This document shows, in pieces, positions 19,907 through 29,327 of a stretch of DNA of 64,000 bases. Numbering within the stretch: position 1 is the stretch's first letter; the number at the start of each line of letters is the position of its first letter. The position numbers were made by a program, and so were the translations under genes. A model generated the notes under the pieces. That model did not search any database, was not told the DNA's origin, and was given only the letters and a program-made list of their open reading frames with translations. This stretch comes from Methylobacillus rhizosphaerae (GTDB lineage: Bacteria > Pseudomonadota > Gammaproteobacteria > Burkholderiales > Methylophilaceae): contig NZ_FZOA01000005.1 of assembly GCF_900187985.1 (NCBI RefSeq), forward strand, positions 1 through 64,000, in the 5' to 3' direction.

Positions 19907-20077
19907 ATGCGCAAGGCGCGTGAGCATGCCGTGCGTCTGGATTAGGAACTTCAGGCCATCCGTCTGGGGCTGATGTTGAATGTGAATTGACTGCCCGAAG
20001 TTGCTGCAAACCTGGCACTTATCAATGAGATATAGAGAGTTGCCTTGAGGGCTCCAGTCGTGAGCGATTTTAAGTAG
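19907..20077 (+). pseudogene. Possible decayed coding remnant downstream of tRNA-Ser
   Basis: In one frame the sequence reads MRKAREHAVRLD, stop, ELQAIRLGLMLNVN, stop, LPEVAANLALINEI, stop, RVALRAPVVSDFK, stop. Each segment looks like ordinary helical protein, and the internal stops (19943, 19988, 20033) sit where single changes of sense codons would restore a 56-residue frame. No family is recognised. The rest of the 478-base gap between tRNA-Ser and the receptor gene (19675-19906) shows no open frame of note, only a short hairpin (CGTTCC/GGAACG near 19843-19855). This may be debris of an element once inserted at the tRNA. Confidence 0.3.
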
Positions 20078-20086
20078 CATTTAATA

Positions 20087-20107
20087 TATAATGAGAACTG
20101 TTTGTAT
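20087..20107 (+). promoter_or_regulatory. -10 box with overlapping Fur-like site before the TonB receptor
   Basis: TATAAT (20087-20092) is overlapped by ATAATGAGAACTGTTTGTAT. The left half resembles a Fur-box half-site (ATAATGAGAA), the right half is poor. If it is a Fur site, the receptor is iron-repressed. This is a weak call. Confidence 0.3.
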
Positions 20108-20152
20108 TTAAAAATACATTTTACTTAAAATTCTCGGGGGGGTATCACTATT

Positions 20153-22339
20153 ATGGCCACTTTCAGGCTTAGCTGTTCTACGTTTATTCTTGTTGCGCTT
20201 GGTACGACCAACAATGTTTTTGCTCATGATGAAGTGATCTCGGCACTTGAGGAAACCGTAGTCAAGGCAGATGCGATTGATAATTCAGCCAAAGCTGCGA
20301 ATGAGGCTAAGCAGAATGCGCTCAATGCCAAGACGATTATCGATGCGGCGCAATTAAATCAGTTCGGTGATCAGCCACTTGGAGATGCGTTACGACGTGT
20401 TGCCGGGGTGTCTTTTGATGGTGCCAACCGCGCACGCGAGATTAGATTACGCAATATTGGGCGTGAATATACCCAAGTACTGATCAATGGTCGCCGTATC
20501 CTTGATGGCAATGCTGACCGTGCGATTCAGGTGGATCGCATTCCCAGTTCCTTGGTTGAGCGTATCGAGATCAATAAGGCACCACTGGCTAGCATGGATG
20601 CCCAAGGGGTAGCAGGCACAGTCAATATCATCCTTAAACAGGGAGTTAACAAACCGATTGCGAATGAGGTATCGATTGGAGCTGGTTACCTTGAAGGAGT
20701 GGGAGGGCTTGCCGATGGTACTTTCCTCTACGGGATCAGCGATGATGTCGTGAAGCTCTCACTTAGCGGAGGGGTTCAACAACAGCGTCGAAGCGAGGCT
20801 TCAGACGAATATACGCATACTGGAACGGGGGCACGTAATGGCGGCTCGATCAAAGAGGAGGTCCGGCGTTTTGATCAGATCAACTTGACTCCCAGAGTCG
20901 ATATGCAGGTTTCTGAAAAAGACAGTCTGGTTTTTGAGCCTAGTTACTTGAAAACGACTGAATATCGCGATCAGAACGGTCACCGGCTGATTGCCAATCA
21001 GACTGCATTTGATCGCCACGAACCTGAAAAACGCGAACGTGTAAGAGAAAATATCGGCTTATACAGTGCGTGGCAGCATACTTTCAATGATGATGCGGAT
21101 ATCAAGGCCTCCTTGGATTGGCAAAGTGCTTCCGAAGATACTATCCGCAATGGTTATCGCTTTAATGGTGCCAATGTGTTACAGCAAACCCGGTATCGTA
21201 AAGCTGATATTGACATGAGCCTTTTGCGAGCAGAGCTGGCAGGACGCTTCAAGGTGGGAAGTCACAGCTTAAGTGTGGGCTTGGTTTCTTCTGAAGAGAA
21301 GCGGGATGAAGATAATCTGGATATCACCAATGGTGTGGTGGACGCAGCTAATCGGTCACGACGCTACAAGGTTGGAGAGCAGATTTATAGTGCCTACCTC
21401 CAAGACAGCTTCTCTCTATTCGAGGGTAATCGTATTACCGTTGGATTACGAGGGGAAAAGTCCTCGACCAAATTGACGGACTTCTTTGGTGATTCGCAAA
21501 CCAAGGACAAGCTCATCTGGTTACCATCCTTGAATGTGGTACAAGCGTTGCAAGAAGATTTGGACATCCGCGCCGGTATTGCCAAAACTTTACGTCGCCC
21601 TTCATTGCGTGATCTGTCTCCATCGATTGTGACCAATGGTGGCACGATTGCTTCACCAGATACCGCAGGCAACCCAAATGTCATTCCTGAAACAGCATGG
21701 GGTCTTGATATCGGTATCGATAAGTATTTATTCAATAAGCGAGGCTTATTAAGTGCAGGCGCTTTCCAGCGTAATTTCAGCGATAAGCTTGAAAGCCTCA
21801 CTGGTCTTGAAAATGGGCGCTATGTTTCCCGCCTGCAGAACGGTGGAGATGGCCACATGTATGGTCTTGAGCTGGATGCACGCGTTCCGCTTGATTTCCT
21901 GAACATGCAAAATGTCAGTGTCTGGTCTAATTTGACTAGGGTATATACCCGGATCAAGGACGAAAGTACTGGCGAACGTCGAGAGGTCTGGGAGCAACCT
22001 GATTATGTAGGTAATCTGGGGCTGGACGTATTTGTACCCAGAATCAAGACGACCTTTGGGATCAGCGCAAACTACTCCAGTGGCTATGATCAAAAGTATC
22101 GCTTGGCTGCAGGCGGCTATCGTGGTGCCAAGCTTGAATCCATGACGAGAGTGGATCTAAGTGCCCGTACTGAACTTACGCCAAGATGGCTATTGAGTGC
22201 ATCTGTATTGAATGTGCTTTCTCAGAAAGAGCATAGAGTAGATAGCACCTACAACAACAATGGCCAACTTAATGCGTATACGCGGGCAATTGAGCCTACC
22301 TATCGTTCGATGTATGTACGATTGACCTATTTGTTTTAA
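20153..22339 (+). CDS. TonB-dependent outer-membrane receptor
   Basis: This 728-residue protein has a signal peptide (to about residue 24, ending NNVFA) and a TonB-box-like segment (LEETVVKAD). The plug domain includes PLGDALRRVAGVSFDG and IRLRNIGREYTQVLINGRR, with VERIEINKAPLASMDAQGVAG and NIILKQG. It is followed by a 22-strand-type barrel ending YRSMYVRLTYLF with the terminal phenylalanine of outer-membrane proteins. The plug and FepA-like features suggest an iron-siderophore or similar large-ligand transporter. The ligand cannot be read. A strong G-rich ribosome binding site (GGGGGGG) precedes the ATG. The gene stands alone, beside a tRNA and a decayed frame, and has a plainer, more A/T-rich codon choice than its neighbours, so it may have been acquired. 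Confidence 0.88.
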   Translation: MATFRLSCSTFILVALGTTNNVFAHDEVISALEETVVKADAIDNSAKAANEAKQNALNAKTIIDAAQLNQFGDQPLGDALRRVAGVSFDGANRAREIRLRNIGREYTQVLINGRRILDGNADRAIQVDRIPSSLVERIEINKAPLASMDAQGVAGTVNIILKQGVNKPIANEVSIGAGYLEGVGGLADGTFLYGISDDVVKLSLSGGVQQQRRSEASDEYTHTGTGARNGGSIKEEVRRFDQINLTPRVDMQVSEKDSLVFEPSYLKTTEYRDQNGHRLIANQTAFDRHEPEKRERVRENIGLYSAWQHTFNDDADIKASLDWQSASEDTIRNGYRFNGANVLQQTRYRKADIDMSLLRAELAGRFKVGSHSLSVGLVSSEEKRDEDNLDITNGVVDAANRSRRYKVGEQIYSAYLQDSFSLFEGNRITVGLRGEKSSTKLTDFFGDSQTKDKLIWLPSLNVVQALQEDLDIRAGIAKTLRRPSLRDLSPSIVTNGGTIASPDTAGNPNVIPETAWGLDIGIDKYLFNKRGLLSAGAFQRNFSDKLESLTGLENGRYVSRLQNGGDGHMYGLELDARVPLDFLNMQNVSVWSNLTRVYTRIKDESTGERREVWEQPDYVGNLGLDVFVPRIKTTFGISANYSSGYDQKYRLAAGGYRGAKLESMTRVDLSARTELTPRWLLSASVLNVLSQKEHRVDSTYNNNGQLNAYTRAIEPTYRSMYVRLTYLF

Positions 22340-22471
22340 GGGGCTGTCAGCTTACACAAAGTACAACACACAAACGCGCATGACCAATCTCTATGTGTGG
22401 AAGTGTTTTATGGCATTGATTAAATTGTGATTCTTGCGTAAGTTGGAATCCATTCTTCTCTGCCAGGATTT

Positions 22472-22498
22472 AAAAAGCCCCGTTTATCGGGGCTTTTG
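22472..22498 (+). terminator. Terminator downstream of the TonB receptor
   Basis: AAAAAGCCCCG, loop TTTAT, CGGGGCTTTT, 133 bases after the receptor stop. The 293-base gap up to 22632 contains nothing else recognisable. Confidence 0.85.
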
Positions 22499-22632
22499 CA
22501 TTTCACGATGGCCGAACTGCCATTTCTATATAGATAGTTGCAAGACGTTCATCTGTCATTTTCCTGCTTGAATGCGCGCAATTTATTCTCCTGATGTTTG
22601 CAAAAATTGCGTCGCAGCGGCGATAATCTGGC

Positions 22633-23574
22633 ATGGCTCATCATTTCCACTCCATTGCCTTCAGCGGCATCCGCCCCGGTAAGCGCCTGATTGTTCTGGG
22701 CGGGGTACATGGTAACGAACCTTGCGGCACCCAGGCGATTCAGCGCGTAATCAGCGAGATTGAGCAGGGAAAACTGCTCATACAGGCTGGCAGTGTTACG
22801 TTTGTACCTGTCTGCAATCCACTGGCGCGCAAGCAGTTCACCCGGGAGGGAGAGCGTAACCTGAACCGCAGGTTGTTGCCGACAGAGCGTCCTTTACAGT
22901 TTGAAGACCACATTGCCAACTGGCTGTGCCCGTTGCTTGCCGCACACGAAGTGCTGCTGGATCTGCATTCCTTTCATACACCAGGCGAGCCATTCGCGAT
23001 GTTGGGCCCGAAAAACAACCAGGGCAGGCTGGAGCCTTTTGCACACGATAAGGAAGAAGAGGCATTAGCCAGGTATCTCGGGGTCAACCTGTTTGTTGAT
23101 GGCTGGCTGGATACCTATGCGGCTGGCGTCATGCGGCGCCAGGGGCAGCCAGCAGGCGCTGAAGAAGATGCCAGTTATGGTGTGGGTACCACGGAATACA
23201 TGCGCAGCCAGGGCGGCTACGGACTGACACTGGAGTGTGGTCAGCATGAAGCGCCAGCGGCACCTGAGGTAGCGTATCGCGCAATTATCAATACCTTGGC
23301 ATGGCTGGGCATGATAGAAGCCGTCCAGCCGGAAGAAATATCTGACCGGAAGACGCTGCGTTTATTTGAGGTCGTGGATAAAGAGGATGAGGCGGATTAT
23401 CTGGCGCAGGAATGGCAGGGCTTTGAGTTCCTGCGTGCGGGTACATTGATCGGCACCCGCGTTGATGGCCGGAAAATCCAGGCAGCTGAGGATGTTTATA
23501 TCGTATTTCCCAATCCTCATGCGGCAGTTGGCAACGAGTGGTTCTATCTTGCCAGGCCAATAGATCGTGTTTAA
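22633..23574 (+). CDS. Succinylglutamate desuccinylase / aspartoacylase family hydrolase
   Basis: The 313-residue protein belongs to the AstE/AspA branch of zinc carboxypeptidase-like (M14) hydrolases, which cleave amide bonds of acylated amino acids. Zinc ligands are visible as GGVHGNEPCGTQ (His and Glu) and a later histidine in LLDLHSFHTP. NPLARKQFTREGERNLNRR holds the substrate-carboxylate-binding residues. The catalytic Glu is expected in GLTLECGQHEAP. No other arginine-catabolism (ast) genes are nearby, so the substrate is unknown. A DUF748 gene follows 59 bases later in the same direction. Confidence 0.85.
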   Translation: MAHHFHSIAFSGIRPGKRLIVLGGVHGNEPCGTQAIQRVISEIEQGKLLIQAGSVTFVPVCNPLARKQFTREGERNLNRRLLPTERPLQFEDHIANWLCPLLAAHEVLLDLHSFHTPGEPFAMLGPKNNQGRLEPFAHDKEEEALARYLGVNLFVDGWLDTYAAGVMRRQGQPAGAEEDASYGVGTTEYMRSQGGYGLTLECGQHEAPAAPEVAYRAIINTLAWLGMIEAVQPEEISDRKTLRLFEVVDKEDEADYLAQEWQGFEFLRAGTLIGTRVDGRKIQAAEDVYIVFPNPHAAVGNEWFYLARPIDRV

Positions 23575-23633
23575 TTTGCAGCCCAGGTTGCAGGAACTTG
23601 CCTTGGAGGTTTGAGGCAAACAACGGAGGACTT

Positions 23634-26600
23634 ATGTTGAATCGGCTAATAAAAATAACAAGCAGCTTACCATTCCTGATGGTGCTGGGTTTCTGGGTAT
23701 CGTATCTATTGTTCGGCTATTTTGCTGTCAATCCCATATCCCAGCGCTTATTACCATGGATAGCCGAAAACAAGCTGGCCAGCCGCCTGACCGTGGAACG
23801 GGTCAGTTATGACCCGTTGCGCTTGGCAGTTACCGTCAACAATTTGAAGCTGACGACAGCCGATGGCGATGATCTGGCCGGTTTCGAGCGCCTGCATACC
23901 GACCTGGAACTGAGCGGGCTGTTCCGCTTTGCCTGGCGCCTCAAGGATATCCAGCTCGATGCACCGCATGTCAATTTTGAGGTGACATCGACAGGCAGCA
24001 ACTGGGCAGACCTGATTGCCAAACTCAATGAAAATCCCAAGGAGGAAAGTTCCGGGGATATGGCGCGTCTATTGATTGATCATATCAAGATTGCGCGTGG
24101 GGACATTGCCTATGCTGACCACAACCGTGCCGAGACTTTCCGTGCGGCTTTGGAGCCATTGGACCTGGAGCTGGATGGATTCTCCACTTTGCCGGAAGAC
24201 CTCGGGGACTACGCTATCATGGCCAAGCTGCCTGAACAGGGCGGTACGCTGAAGTGGAAGGGCGAGCTGGGTTTGAACCCGATTGTATCCAGTGGCAAGG
24301 TCGAACTGGATGGATTGAAGCTATCCAGCCTGTTGAAGGTATTGCCGCCTGATGCTTTGCCGGTCAGGCTGGACGAAGGTTTATTGAAGGCACAGCTGGA
24401 TTATCAATTCTCCATGCCGCAAGAGCAGCCGCAAGTCACGGTCAGCCATATGCAACTGACCCTGGATAGCCTGGCAGCCGTGCTGCTGCAATCCCAAGAC
24501 CAGGCAGGCAAGGTTGGCTTGCAGCAATTGCAGGTGGATTTGCCTACGCTGGAATACAAGGCTGCGCCACAGACACAGGTGCAATTGGCAGGGCTCAAGC
24601 TGGGCATGAATGGATTGAGCCTGGAGCAGGCAGGCAAGCCATTATTTGAGCTGCCAGAAATGGCGCTGGAAGATGTCAGCCTGGATTTGATGCAGCGCAA
24701 GATTGATATCGGCAGCCTGAAACTGGCTGACGGTCATCTTTATGCCGAGCGGGCCAAGGATGGGATGGTGGACTGGCAGCAACTGCATGTTGCCACTGCA
24801 GATAGCGCTGGCGCCACGTCAGAAGATACCCAGCAAGAAGACGTTCAGGCTGAGTCGGAACCATCGCAGCCATTTGATATTACGCTTGGGCAATTCAATA
24901 TTGCCGGCTTCAAGGCGGATTATGCAGATCATGCCTTCAAGCACCTGATGAAAGTTGCGGTTAATGATATCAACCTGAGTCTCAAGCTGGCTGGCCCTCA
25001 GGACGCGATTGTGCTGGATGATATCCATGCAGAAGTTGGCAAGGTCTCTGTGGCATCTGCGCTGGATAATACGCCTGCTGCAACACTTGGCAAACTGGAG
25101 GTTCAGGGTGGCAAAGTGGAGCTGGCAGAAAGCAAGGCAACCTTGGCTGCCATTGTATTGAGCGGGCTGGATACCCGGGTACTCAGGGACAGCAAGACCA
25201 TCAACTGGGCCAGCATGCTGGAACCGGCAACAGCCCAGTCAGATAACAAGGCTGAGCCAGCCCCGGCTCAACCTCAGTCATCGTCGTGGATGCTGGACCT
25301 CAAGCGACTGGCATTGGCTGATGCTGCCATCCATTTCGAGGATAAAAGTACACCCACGCCGGTCAAACTGGATATCCAGCAGGCCGCAGTTGAAGTCAAG
25401 GATATTTCCCTGGACCAGAAGAAGGCATTGCCAGTGAGCCTGGCATTCAAGGTCAAGCAGGGCGGTGCATTCAGTTCACAAGGCAAGATCGTGCCTGAAA
25501 CCCTGAACGGTGATTTCAAGCTGAAGCTGAACCAGCTTTCGCTCAAGCCTTTTGCACCTTACGTGAACCAGGCTGCTCTGCTCAAGCTGAATGATGGGGC
25601 CGTGAATATTGCCGGTAATCTTGATCTCAAGCAGGGAAAGCAGTTATCCCTGCAATATAACGGCGGTTTCAGTGTCAATCATCTGAATATCGTGGAAGAA
25701 GAGGGTGGACAGCCTTTCCTTGGCTGGAAAAGCCTGTCTACGGACAATCTGCGGCTGAGCTTGGCGCCAGACCAGTTGCGCATAGGCGAACTGCGGATCA
25801 CTGAGCCGAATGGCAAGTTCATCATCTATGAAGACCGCAGCCTGAATGTCACGCGCATCCTGCGTGACCAGGGAAGCGCAGCCGCACCGGCGGATACTGC
25901 ACCGGCAGCCAAGGATGGCGAGGCGTTCGCCGTGGCAGTGAACCGGATTCGCATAGACAAGGCGCAGCTGGAATTTGCCGATTTGTCATTGACGCCGCAA
26001 TTTGGCACCAACATCCATTCCTTGTCTGGTGTCGTGAATGGCCTTTCCAGCAAAGAGGATGCGACCGCCCAGGTTGAACTGGATGGCAAGGTCGATGAAT
26101 ATGGTTCCGCCCGCATTCGCGGCTCACTGCAGCCATTCAAGGCCACAGACTTCACTGATCTCAAGCTGGTATTCCGCAACCTGGAAATGAACCGCCTGAC
26201 ACCATATTCAGGCAAGTTTGCAGGGCGGCGCATTGATTCCGGCAAACTTTCAGTAGACCTGGAATACAAGATCAAGCAGCGCCAGCTGGCAGGTGAGAAC
26301 AAATTTGTCGTCAACAAGCTCAGGCTGGGAGAGCAAGTATCCAGCGAAGATGCCGTGAACCTGCCACTCGACCTGGCCATCGCCTTGCTGGAAGACAGCA
26401 ATGGCGTAATTGACCTGGATCTGCCGGTATCAGGTAGCCTGGATGATCCTGAATTCAGCTATGGCAAGATCGTATGGAAAGCGATTGTGAATGTGCTGGG
26501 TAAAATCGTGACTTCGCCATTCCGTGCCCTGGGTAACTTGCTTGGTATCGGCGCAGACCAGCTGGAAGCCTTGTTGTTTGATCCGGGCAGTGCCGAGCTG

Positions 26601-27119
26601 GCACCGCCAGAACAGGAGAAGCTCAAAGCGATCAGTGAAGCGCTTGCTAAGCGTCCCGCGTTGATATTGGCAGTGGCTCCTGTTATTGACGACAAGGTCG
26701 ATGGAAGTGCCTTGCAGGAGCAGTTCGTGCGCAACCAGGTGGCTGCCCAGATGGGTATCAAGCTGGAGCCTGGAGACAAACCTGGGCCTGTGGATGTCCA
26801 TAGCAGGAAAGCACGAGCTGCGCTGGAAAGGCTGGCAAAAGAGCAGCTGACGGCAGAAGTATTGGATACGATCAAGGCGGAAAAGGAAGAAGATGTCCGC
26901 TACAATAAATTGCTGGAAGCATTGAATCAGCATGCTAAATTGGAGCCATCCTGGCTGGAAGCACTGGCAAACGCACGTGCTGAAGTTGTGCAGAAATACC
27001 TGCAGGAAACACTGGCGCTGGCTCCGGAAAAACTGCAAATCAAGCCACTTGTGCAGCAGTCAGGCAGTGATGGCGAGGTGCACATGCCACTGGAGCTTGG
27101 TGCCGGGCAGCAAGAGTGA
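23634..27119 (+). CDS. DUF748 (AsmA-like) envelope protein
   Basis: This very large protein (1161 residues) has one N-terminal transmembrane segment (about 12-36, LPFLMVLGFWVSYLLFGYFAV) and a long periplasmic part. That part is made of repeating short beta segments that alternate L-K-L / V-x-V patterns, as in AsmA/TamB/DUF748 proteins thought to bridge the envelope and carry phospholipid. FRNLEMNRLTPYSGKFAGRRIDSGKLSVDL and LPLDLAIALLEDSNGVIDLDLPVSGSLDDPEFSYGKIVWKAI (given in part) are the conserved DUF748 core. The C-terminus is helical and charged. The ATG at 23634 with GGAGG in ACGGAGGAC seven bases upstream is preferred over an earlier in-frame start inside the previous gene. Confidence 0.88.
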   Translation: MLNRLIKITSSLPFLMVLGFWVSYLLFGYFAVNPISQRLLPWIAENKLASRLTVERVSYDPLRLAVTVNNLKLTTADGDDLAGFERLHTDLELSGLFRFAWRLKDIQLDAPHVNFEVTSTGSNWADLIAKLNENPKEESSGDMARLLIDHIKIARGDIAYADHNRAETFRAALEPLDLELDGFSTLPEDLGDYAIMAKLPEQGGTLKWKGELGLNPIVSSGKVELDGLKLSSLLKVLPPDALPVRLDEGLLKAQLDYQFSMPQEQPQVTVSHMQLTLDSLAAVLLQSQDQAGKVGLQQLQVDLPTLEYKAAPQTQVQLAGLKLGMNGLSLEQAGKPLFELPEMALEDVSLDLMQRKIDIGSLKLADGHLYAERAKDGMVDWQQLHVATADSAGATSEDTQQEDVQAESEPSQPFDITLGQFNIAGFKADYADHAFKHLMKVAVNDINLSLKLAGPQDAIVLDDIHAEVGKVSVASALDNTPAATLGKLEVQGGKVELAESKATLAAIVLSGLDTRVLRDSKTINWASMLEPATAQSDNKAEPAPAQPQSSSWMLDLKRLALADAAIHFEDKSTPTPVKLDIQQAAVEVKDISLDQKKALPVSLAFKVKQGGAFSSQGKIVPETLNGDFKLKLNQLSLKPFAPYVNQAALLKLNDGAVNIAGNLDLKQGKQLSLQYNGGFSVNHLNIVEEEGGQPFLGWKSLSTDNLRLSLAPDQLRIGELRITEPNGKFIIYEDRSLNVTRILRDQGSAAAPADTAPAAKDGEAFAVAVNRIRIDKAQLEFADLSLTPQFGTNIHSLSGVVNGLSSKEDATAQVELDGKVDEYGSARIRGSLQPFKATDFTDLKLVFRNLEMNRLTPYSGKFAGRRIDSGKLSVDLEYKIKQRQLAGENKFVVNKLRLGEQVSSEDAVNLPLDLAIALLEDSNGVIDLDLPVSGSLDDPEFSYGKIVWKAIVNVLGKIVTSPFRALGNLLGIGADQLEALLFDPGSAELAPPEQEKLKAISEALAKRPALILAVAPVIDDKVDGSALQEQFVRNQVAAQMGIKLEPGDKPGPVDVHSRKARAALERLAKEQLTAEVLDTIKAEKEEDVRYNKLLEALNQHAKLEPSWLEALANARAEVVQKYLQETLALAPEKLQIKPLVQQSGSDGEVHMPLELGAGQQE

Positions 27120-27218
27120 CTTTATCTGGCGGCACTCCTGTGCCATGATGTAGTCATAGTCAGGAGGGCCGATACATAATTTGTATCAGGCATGAATATC
27201 AACCACATGGAGAACATC

Positions 27219-27458
27219 ATGAAAGTAGATATTTATAAAAGCGCGACCAGCAGCAACAAGTACATTTCAGTCAGGGCTGGTGACGATGTGGCAAAAGTGC
27301 AGACATCAGACCCTGATTTTGCCAAGCTGGTACACCAGAACTCAGATGTTGAGGTCACCCAGGGCGAGCATCACGCAGGTTACAATGCAGACCTGATCAT
27401 TCGTGATATCGAGCAGCATGGCTACCACCTGCATCATGTGAAGAGAAACTTCAGTTAA
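27219..27458 (+). CDS. Small conserved protein of unknown function
   Basis: A 79-residue cytoplasmic protein beginning MKVDIYKSATSSNKYISVRAG and ending GYHLHHVKRNFS. It lacks signal peptide and membrane segments, and its pattern resembles a small betaproteobacterial family (DUF6139-like, from memory and unsure). GGAG six bases before the ATG favours this start over the in-frame ATG at 27192. The last codons lie inside the left arm of a 61-base palindrome that forms the terminator shared with ribA. Confidence 0.65.
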   Translation: MKVDIYKSATSSNKYISVRAGDDVAKVQTSDPDFAKLVHQNSDVEVTQGEHHAGYNADLIIRDIEQHGYHLHHVKRNFS

Positions 27459-27505
27459 ATAAAAAATAGCGGCCTGGCCGCTATTTTTTATTTAACTGAA
27501 GTTTC
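27445..27505. terminator. 61-base perfect palindrome acting as bidirectional terminator
   Basis: Bases 27445-27474 are the exact reverse complement of 27476-27505, with one unpaired base (T at 27475). The arm starts GAAACTTCAGTTAAAT, contains AAAAAATAGC and ends GGCC. The GC-rich core GCGGCC-T-GGCCGC with flanking A and T runs is a normal bidirectional terminator. The outer 15 bases of each arm are far longer than termination needs. The left arm encodes the last codons of the small upstream gene, and the right arm ends three bases before the ribA stop. Confidence 0.93.
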
Positions 27506-27508
27506 AAG

Positions 27509-28135
27509 TCAAAGATCGCCGAAATCCAGTTTGGAAGCTGGCTCTGCCAGGAAATGCCCCAGCTTGTCGCGCTTGGTCAGCAGGTATTGCAGATTGTCCT
27601 GGTTGGGCTGGATCAGCAATGGAATGCGCTCATTGATGGTTAAGCCGGCCTGTTGCAGACTGGATACCTTGTCTGGATTATTGGTCATGAGGCGCAAGGA
27701 ATGCACGCCAAGTTCCTTGAGGATATCAACGGCGGCAGTATAGCTGCGCTGGTCAATCGGCAGCCCGAGGTGCAGGTTGGCATCCACCGTGTCCAGCCCC
27801 TGATCCTGCAATGCGTAGGCGTGAATCTTGTTGGCTAGTCCTATGCCGCGGCCTTCATGGCCCTTGAGGTAGAGCAGGATGCCTTGTCCGGCTTCTGCAA
27901 TCATGCTTTGCGCCAGTACAAGCTGCTCACCGCAATCGCAGCGATTGGAGGAAAAAATATCCCCGGTCAGGCATTCAGAATGCACGCGTACCAATACGTT
28001 TTCCTGTTGCAGCACCTGTCCTGCGACAAGGGCAACATGTTCCTGGCCGCTCTGCTGATCCTGATATACATGGATAATGAATTGGCCGTACTTGGTAGGC
28101 AAAGTAGACGAAGAAATTTTACTGATCGTGCTCAT
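27509..28135 (-). CDS. ribA: GTP cyclohydrolase II
   Basis: RibA (208 residues from this start) opens GTP in the first step of riboflavin synthesis, releasing formate and pyrophosphate. Zinc ligands C55, C66 and C68 appear in SECLTGDIFSSNRCDCG. KGHEGRGIGLANKI binds the substrate phosphates, and RLMTNNPDK with a catalytic-region Tyr/Arg nearby is conserved. The start at 28135 (MSTISK) is chosen to match the usual length near 200; an in-frame TTG at 28162 is possible, and neither has a good ribosome binding site. FMN supply is relevant to the flavin-dependent sulfur oxygenases encoded just upstream, but this is only a neighbourhood remark. Confidence 0.93.
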   Translation of the reverse strand: MSTISKISSSTLPTKYGQFIIHVYQDQQSGQEHVALVAGQVLQQENVLVRVHSECLTGDIFSSNRCDCGEQLVLAQSMIAEAGQGILLYLKGHEGRGIGLANKIHAYALQDQGLDTVDANLHLGLPIDQRSYTAAVDILKELGVHSLRLMTNNPDKVSSLQQAGLTINERIPLLIQPNQDNLQYLLTKRDKLGHFLAEPASKLDFGDL

Positions 28136-28205
28136 ATGGATATTACTGTGTGCAGCGTACAAAATGCAGACAGGCAGATTAAAGTAAATCTGCCTGTGAT
28201 GCCAG

Positions 28206-29327
28206 CTATTTCAGGGCAGAAATTGCGCCCATCTTGATCAGCCTTGCGCGAACGATGTTGCGACTGACACCTAAAAGGCGCGCAGTTTGCACCTGGTTAT
28301 TGTGGCAATAGTGATAGGCTGTCCGTATCACCGTGTCTTCAATATGTTCATAAAGGCTGCTGTGGCCTGCTTCAAACAATTGATGCAAGGCTTGCTGCAG
28401 CGGGTCTCCCAGGCTGGCATGACCGGATTCCTGTCGTGCGCGGTGTAGCTGGATGGATGAAAGTTGCAGGTCTTCACTGCGTAGCCGATTGGCCTTGCAG
28501 ATCAGCAGCGCATGGTGGATGGCATTTTCGAGTTCACGGATATTTCCCGGCCAGGCATGCGAGAGGAGTTTGCGCTGGGCATCTTCATCAATCTCAATCT
28601 GGCCATAGCCAAGCCGCCTTCGATATTCGCCGACAAAATATTCAGCCAGAGGCAGGATATCTCCTGGGCGGTCGCGCAATGTTGGGATCTCCAGATGAGC
28701 AACACGCAGGCGATAAAATAAATCCTCGCGGAAATTGCCAGCCAACACCGCCTCTTCAAGCCTGACATTGGTGGCCGCGACCAGGCGCACATCAATCGGG
28801 GTTGGCTTGCGCGCGCCCAGCCGCACGACTTCACGTTCCTGCAGCACGCGTAGTAATTTGACCTGGATACTCAGGGGCAGGTCGCCGATCTCATCCAGGA
28901 AAATAGTGCCGCCATTGGCAGCCTCGAACCAGCCAGTCTTGGCAGCGAAAGCGCCGGTAAATGCACCTTTTTCATGGCCAAACAGCTCACTTTCGACCAG
29001 ATTTTCGGAAAACGCGCCGCAATTGACGGCGACAAACGGCTTGCCTTTGCGGTGGCTGAGATCATGGACGTGACGTGCAATCAGCTCCTTGCCTGTGCCG
29101 GTCTCGCCTATGATCAGGACATTGGCATCACTGGGAGCGATTTTCTGGATGCGAGCGAGCAGCGCCAGGGATTTCGGGTCTTCGAATACCTGGGCAGTGG
29201 CGCGTATGGACGTGGTGAGCGACTGCGAGTTGGGTAGCGTTAACAGGTTCATGTTTTCCTCTTGCGCGTAAAAGCTTTCTAATTCTTGAGGGGTAAATCC
29301 CATATGGTCGTTGTCCATAATGTTCAT
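28206..29327 (-). CDS. sfnR: Sigma-54-dependent activator, SfnR-like (no sensor domain)
   Basis: The 373-residue activator consists of a short N-terminus (about 45 residues, no receiver, PAS or GAF domain), an AAA+ domain and a Fis-type helix-turn-helix. Walker A is GETGTGKE (74-81), the sigma-54 contact loop is GAFTGA (121-126), Walker B is [12 protein letters not shown], and the C-terminal HTH is [23 protein letters not shown]. SfnR of Pseudomonas, which activates dimethylsulfone-use genes under sulfur starvation, has this same sensorless layout, and here the neighbours are sfn/ssu genes. The ATG at 29327 overlaps the stop of the upstream oxidoreductase as ATGA, so the two are coupled behind the sigma-54 promoter at 30566-30581. 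This implies that the regulator activates itself; its own level is probably set by another sulfur regulator (CysB type) not seen here. Confidence 0.88.
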   Translation of the reverse strand: MNIMDNDHMGFTPQELESFYAQEENMNLLTLPNSQSLTTSIRATAQVFEDPKSLALLARIQKIAPSDANVLIIGETGTGKELIARHVHDLSHRKGKPFVAVNCGAFSENLVESELFGHEKGAFTGAFAAKTGWFEAANGGTIFLDEIGDLPLSIQVKLLRVLQEREVVRLGARKPTPIDVRLVAATNVRLEEAVLAGNFREDLFYRLRVAHLEIPTLRDRPGDILPLAEYFVGEYRRRLGYGQIEIDEDAQRKLLSHAWPGNIRELENAIHHALLICKANRLRSEDLQLSSIQLHRARQESGHASLGDPLQQALHQLFEAGHSSLYEHIEDTVIRTAYHYCHNNQVQTARLLGVSRNIVRARLIKMGAISALK

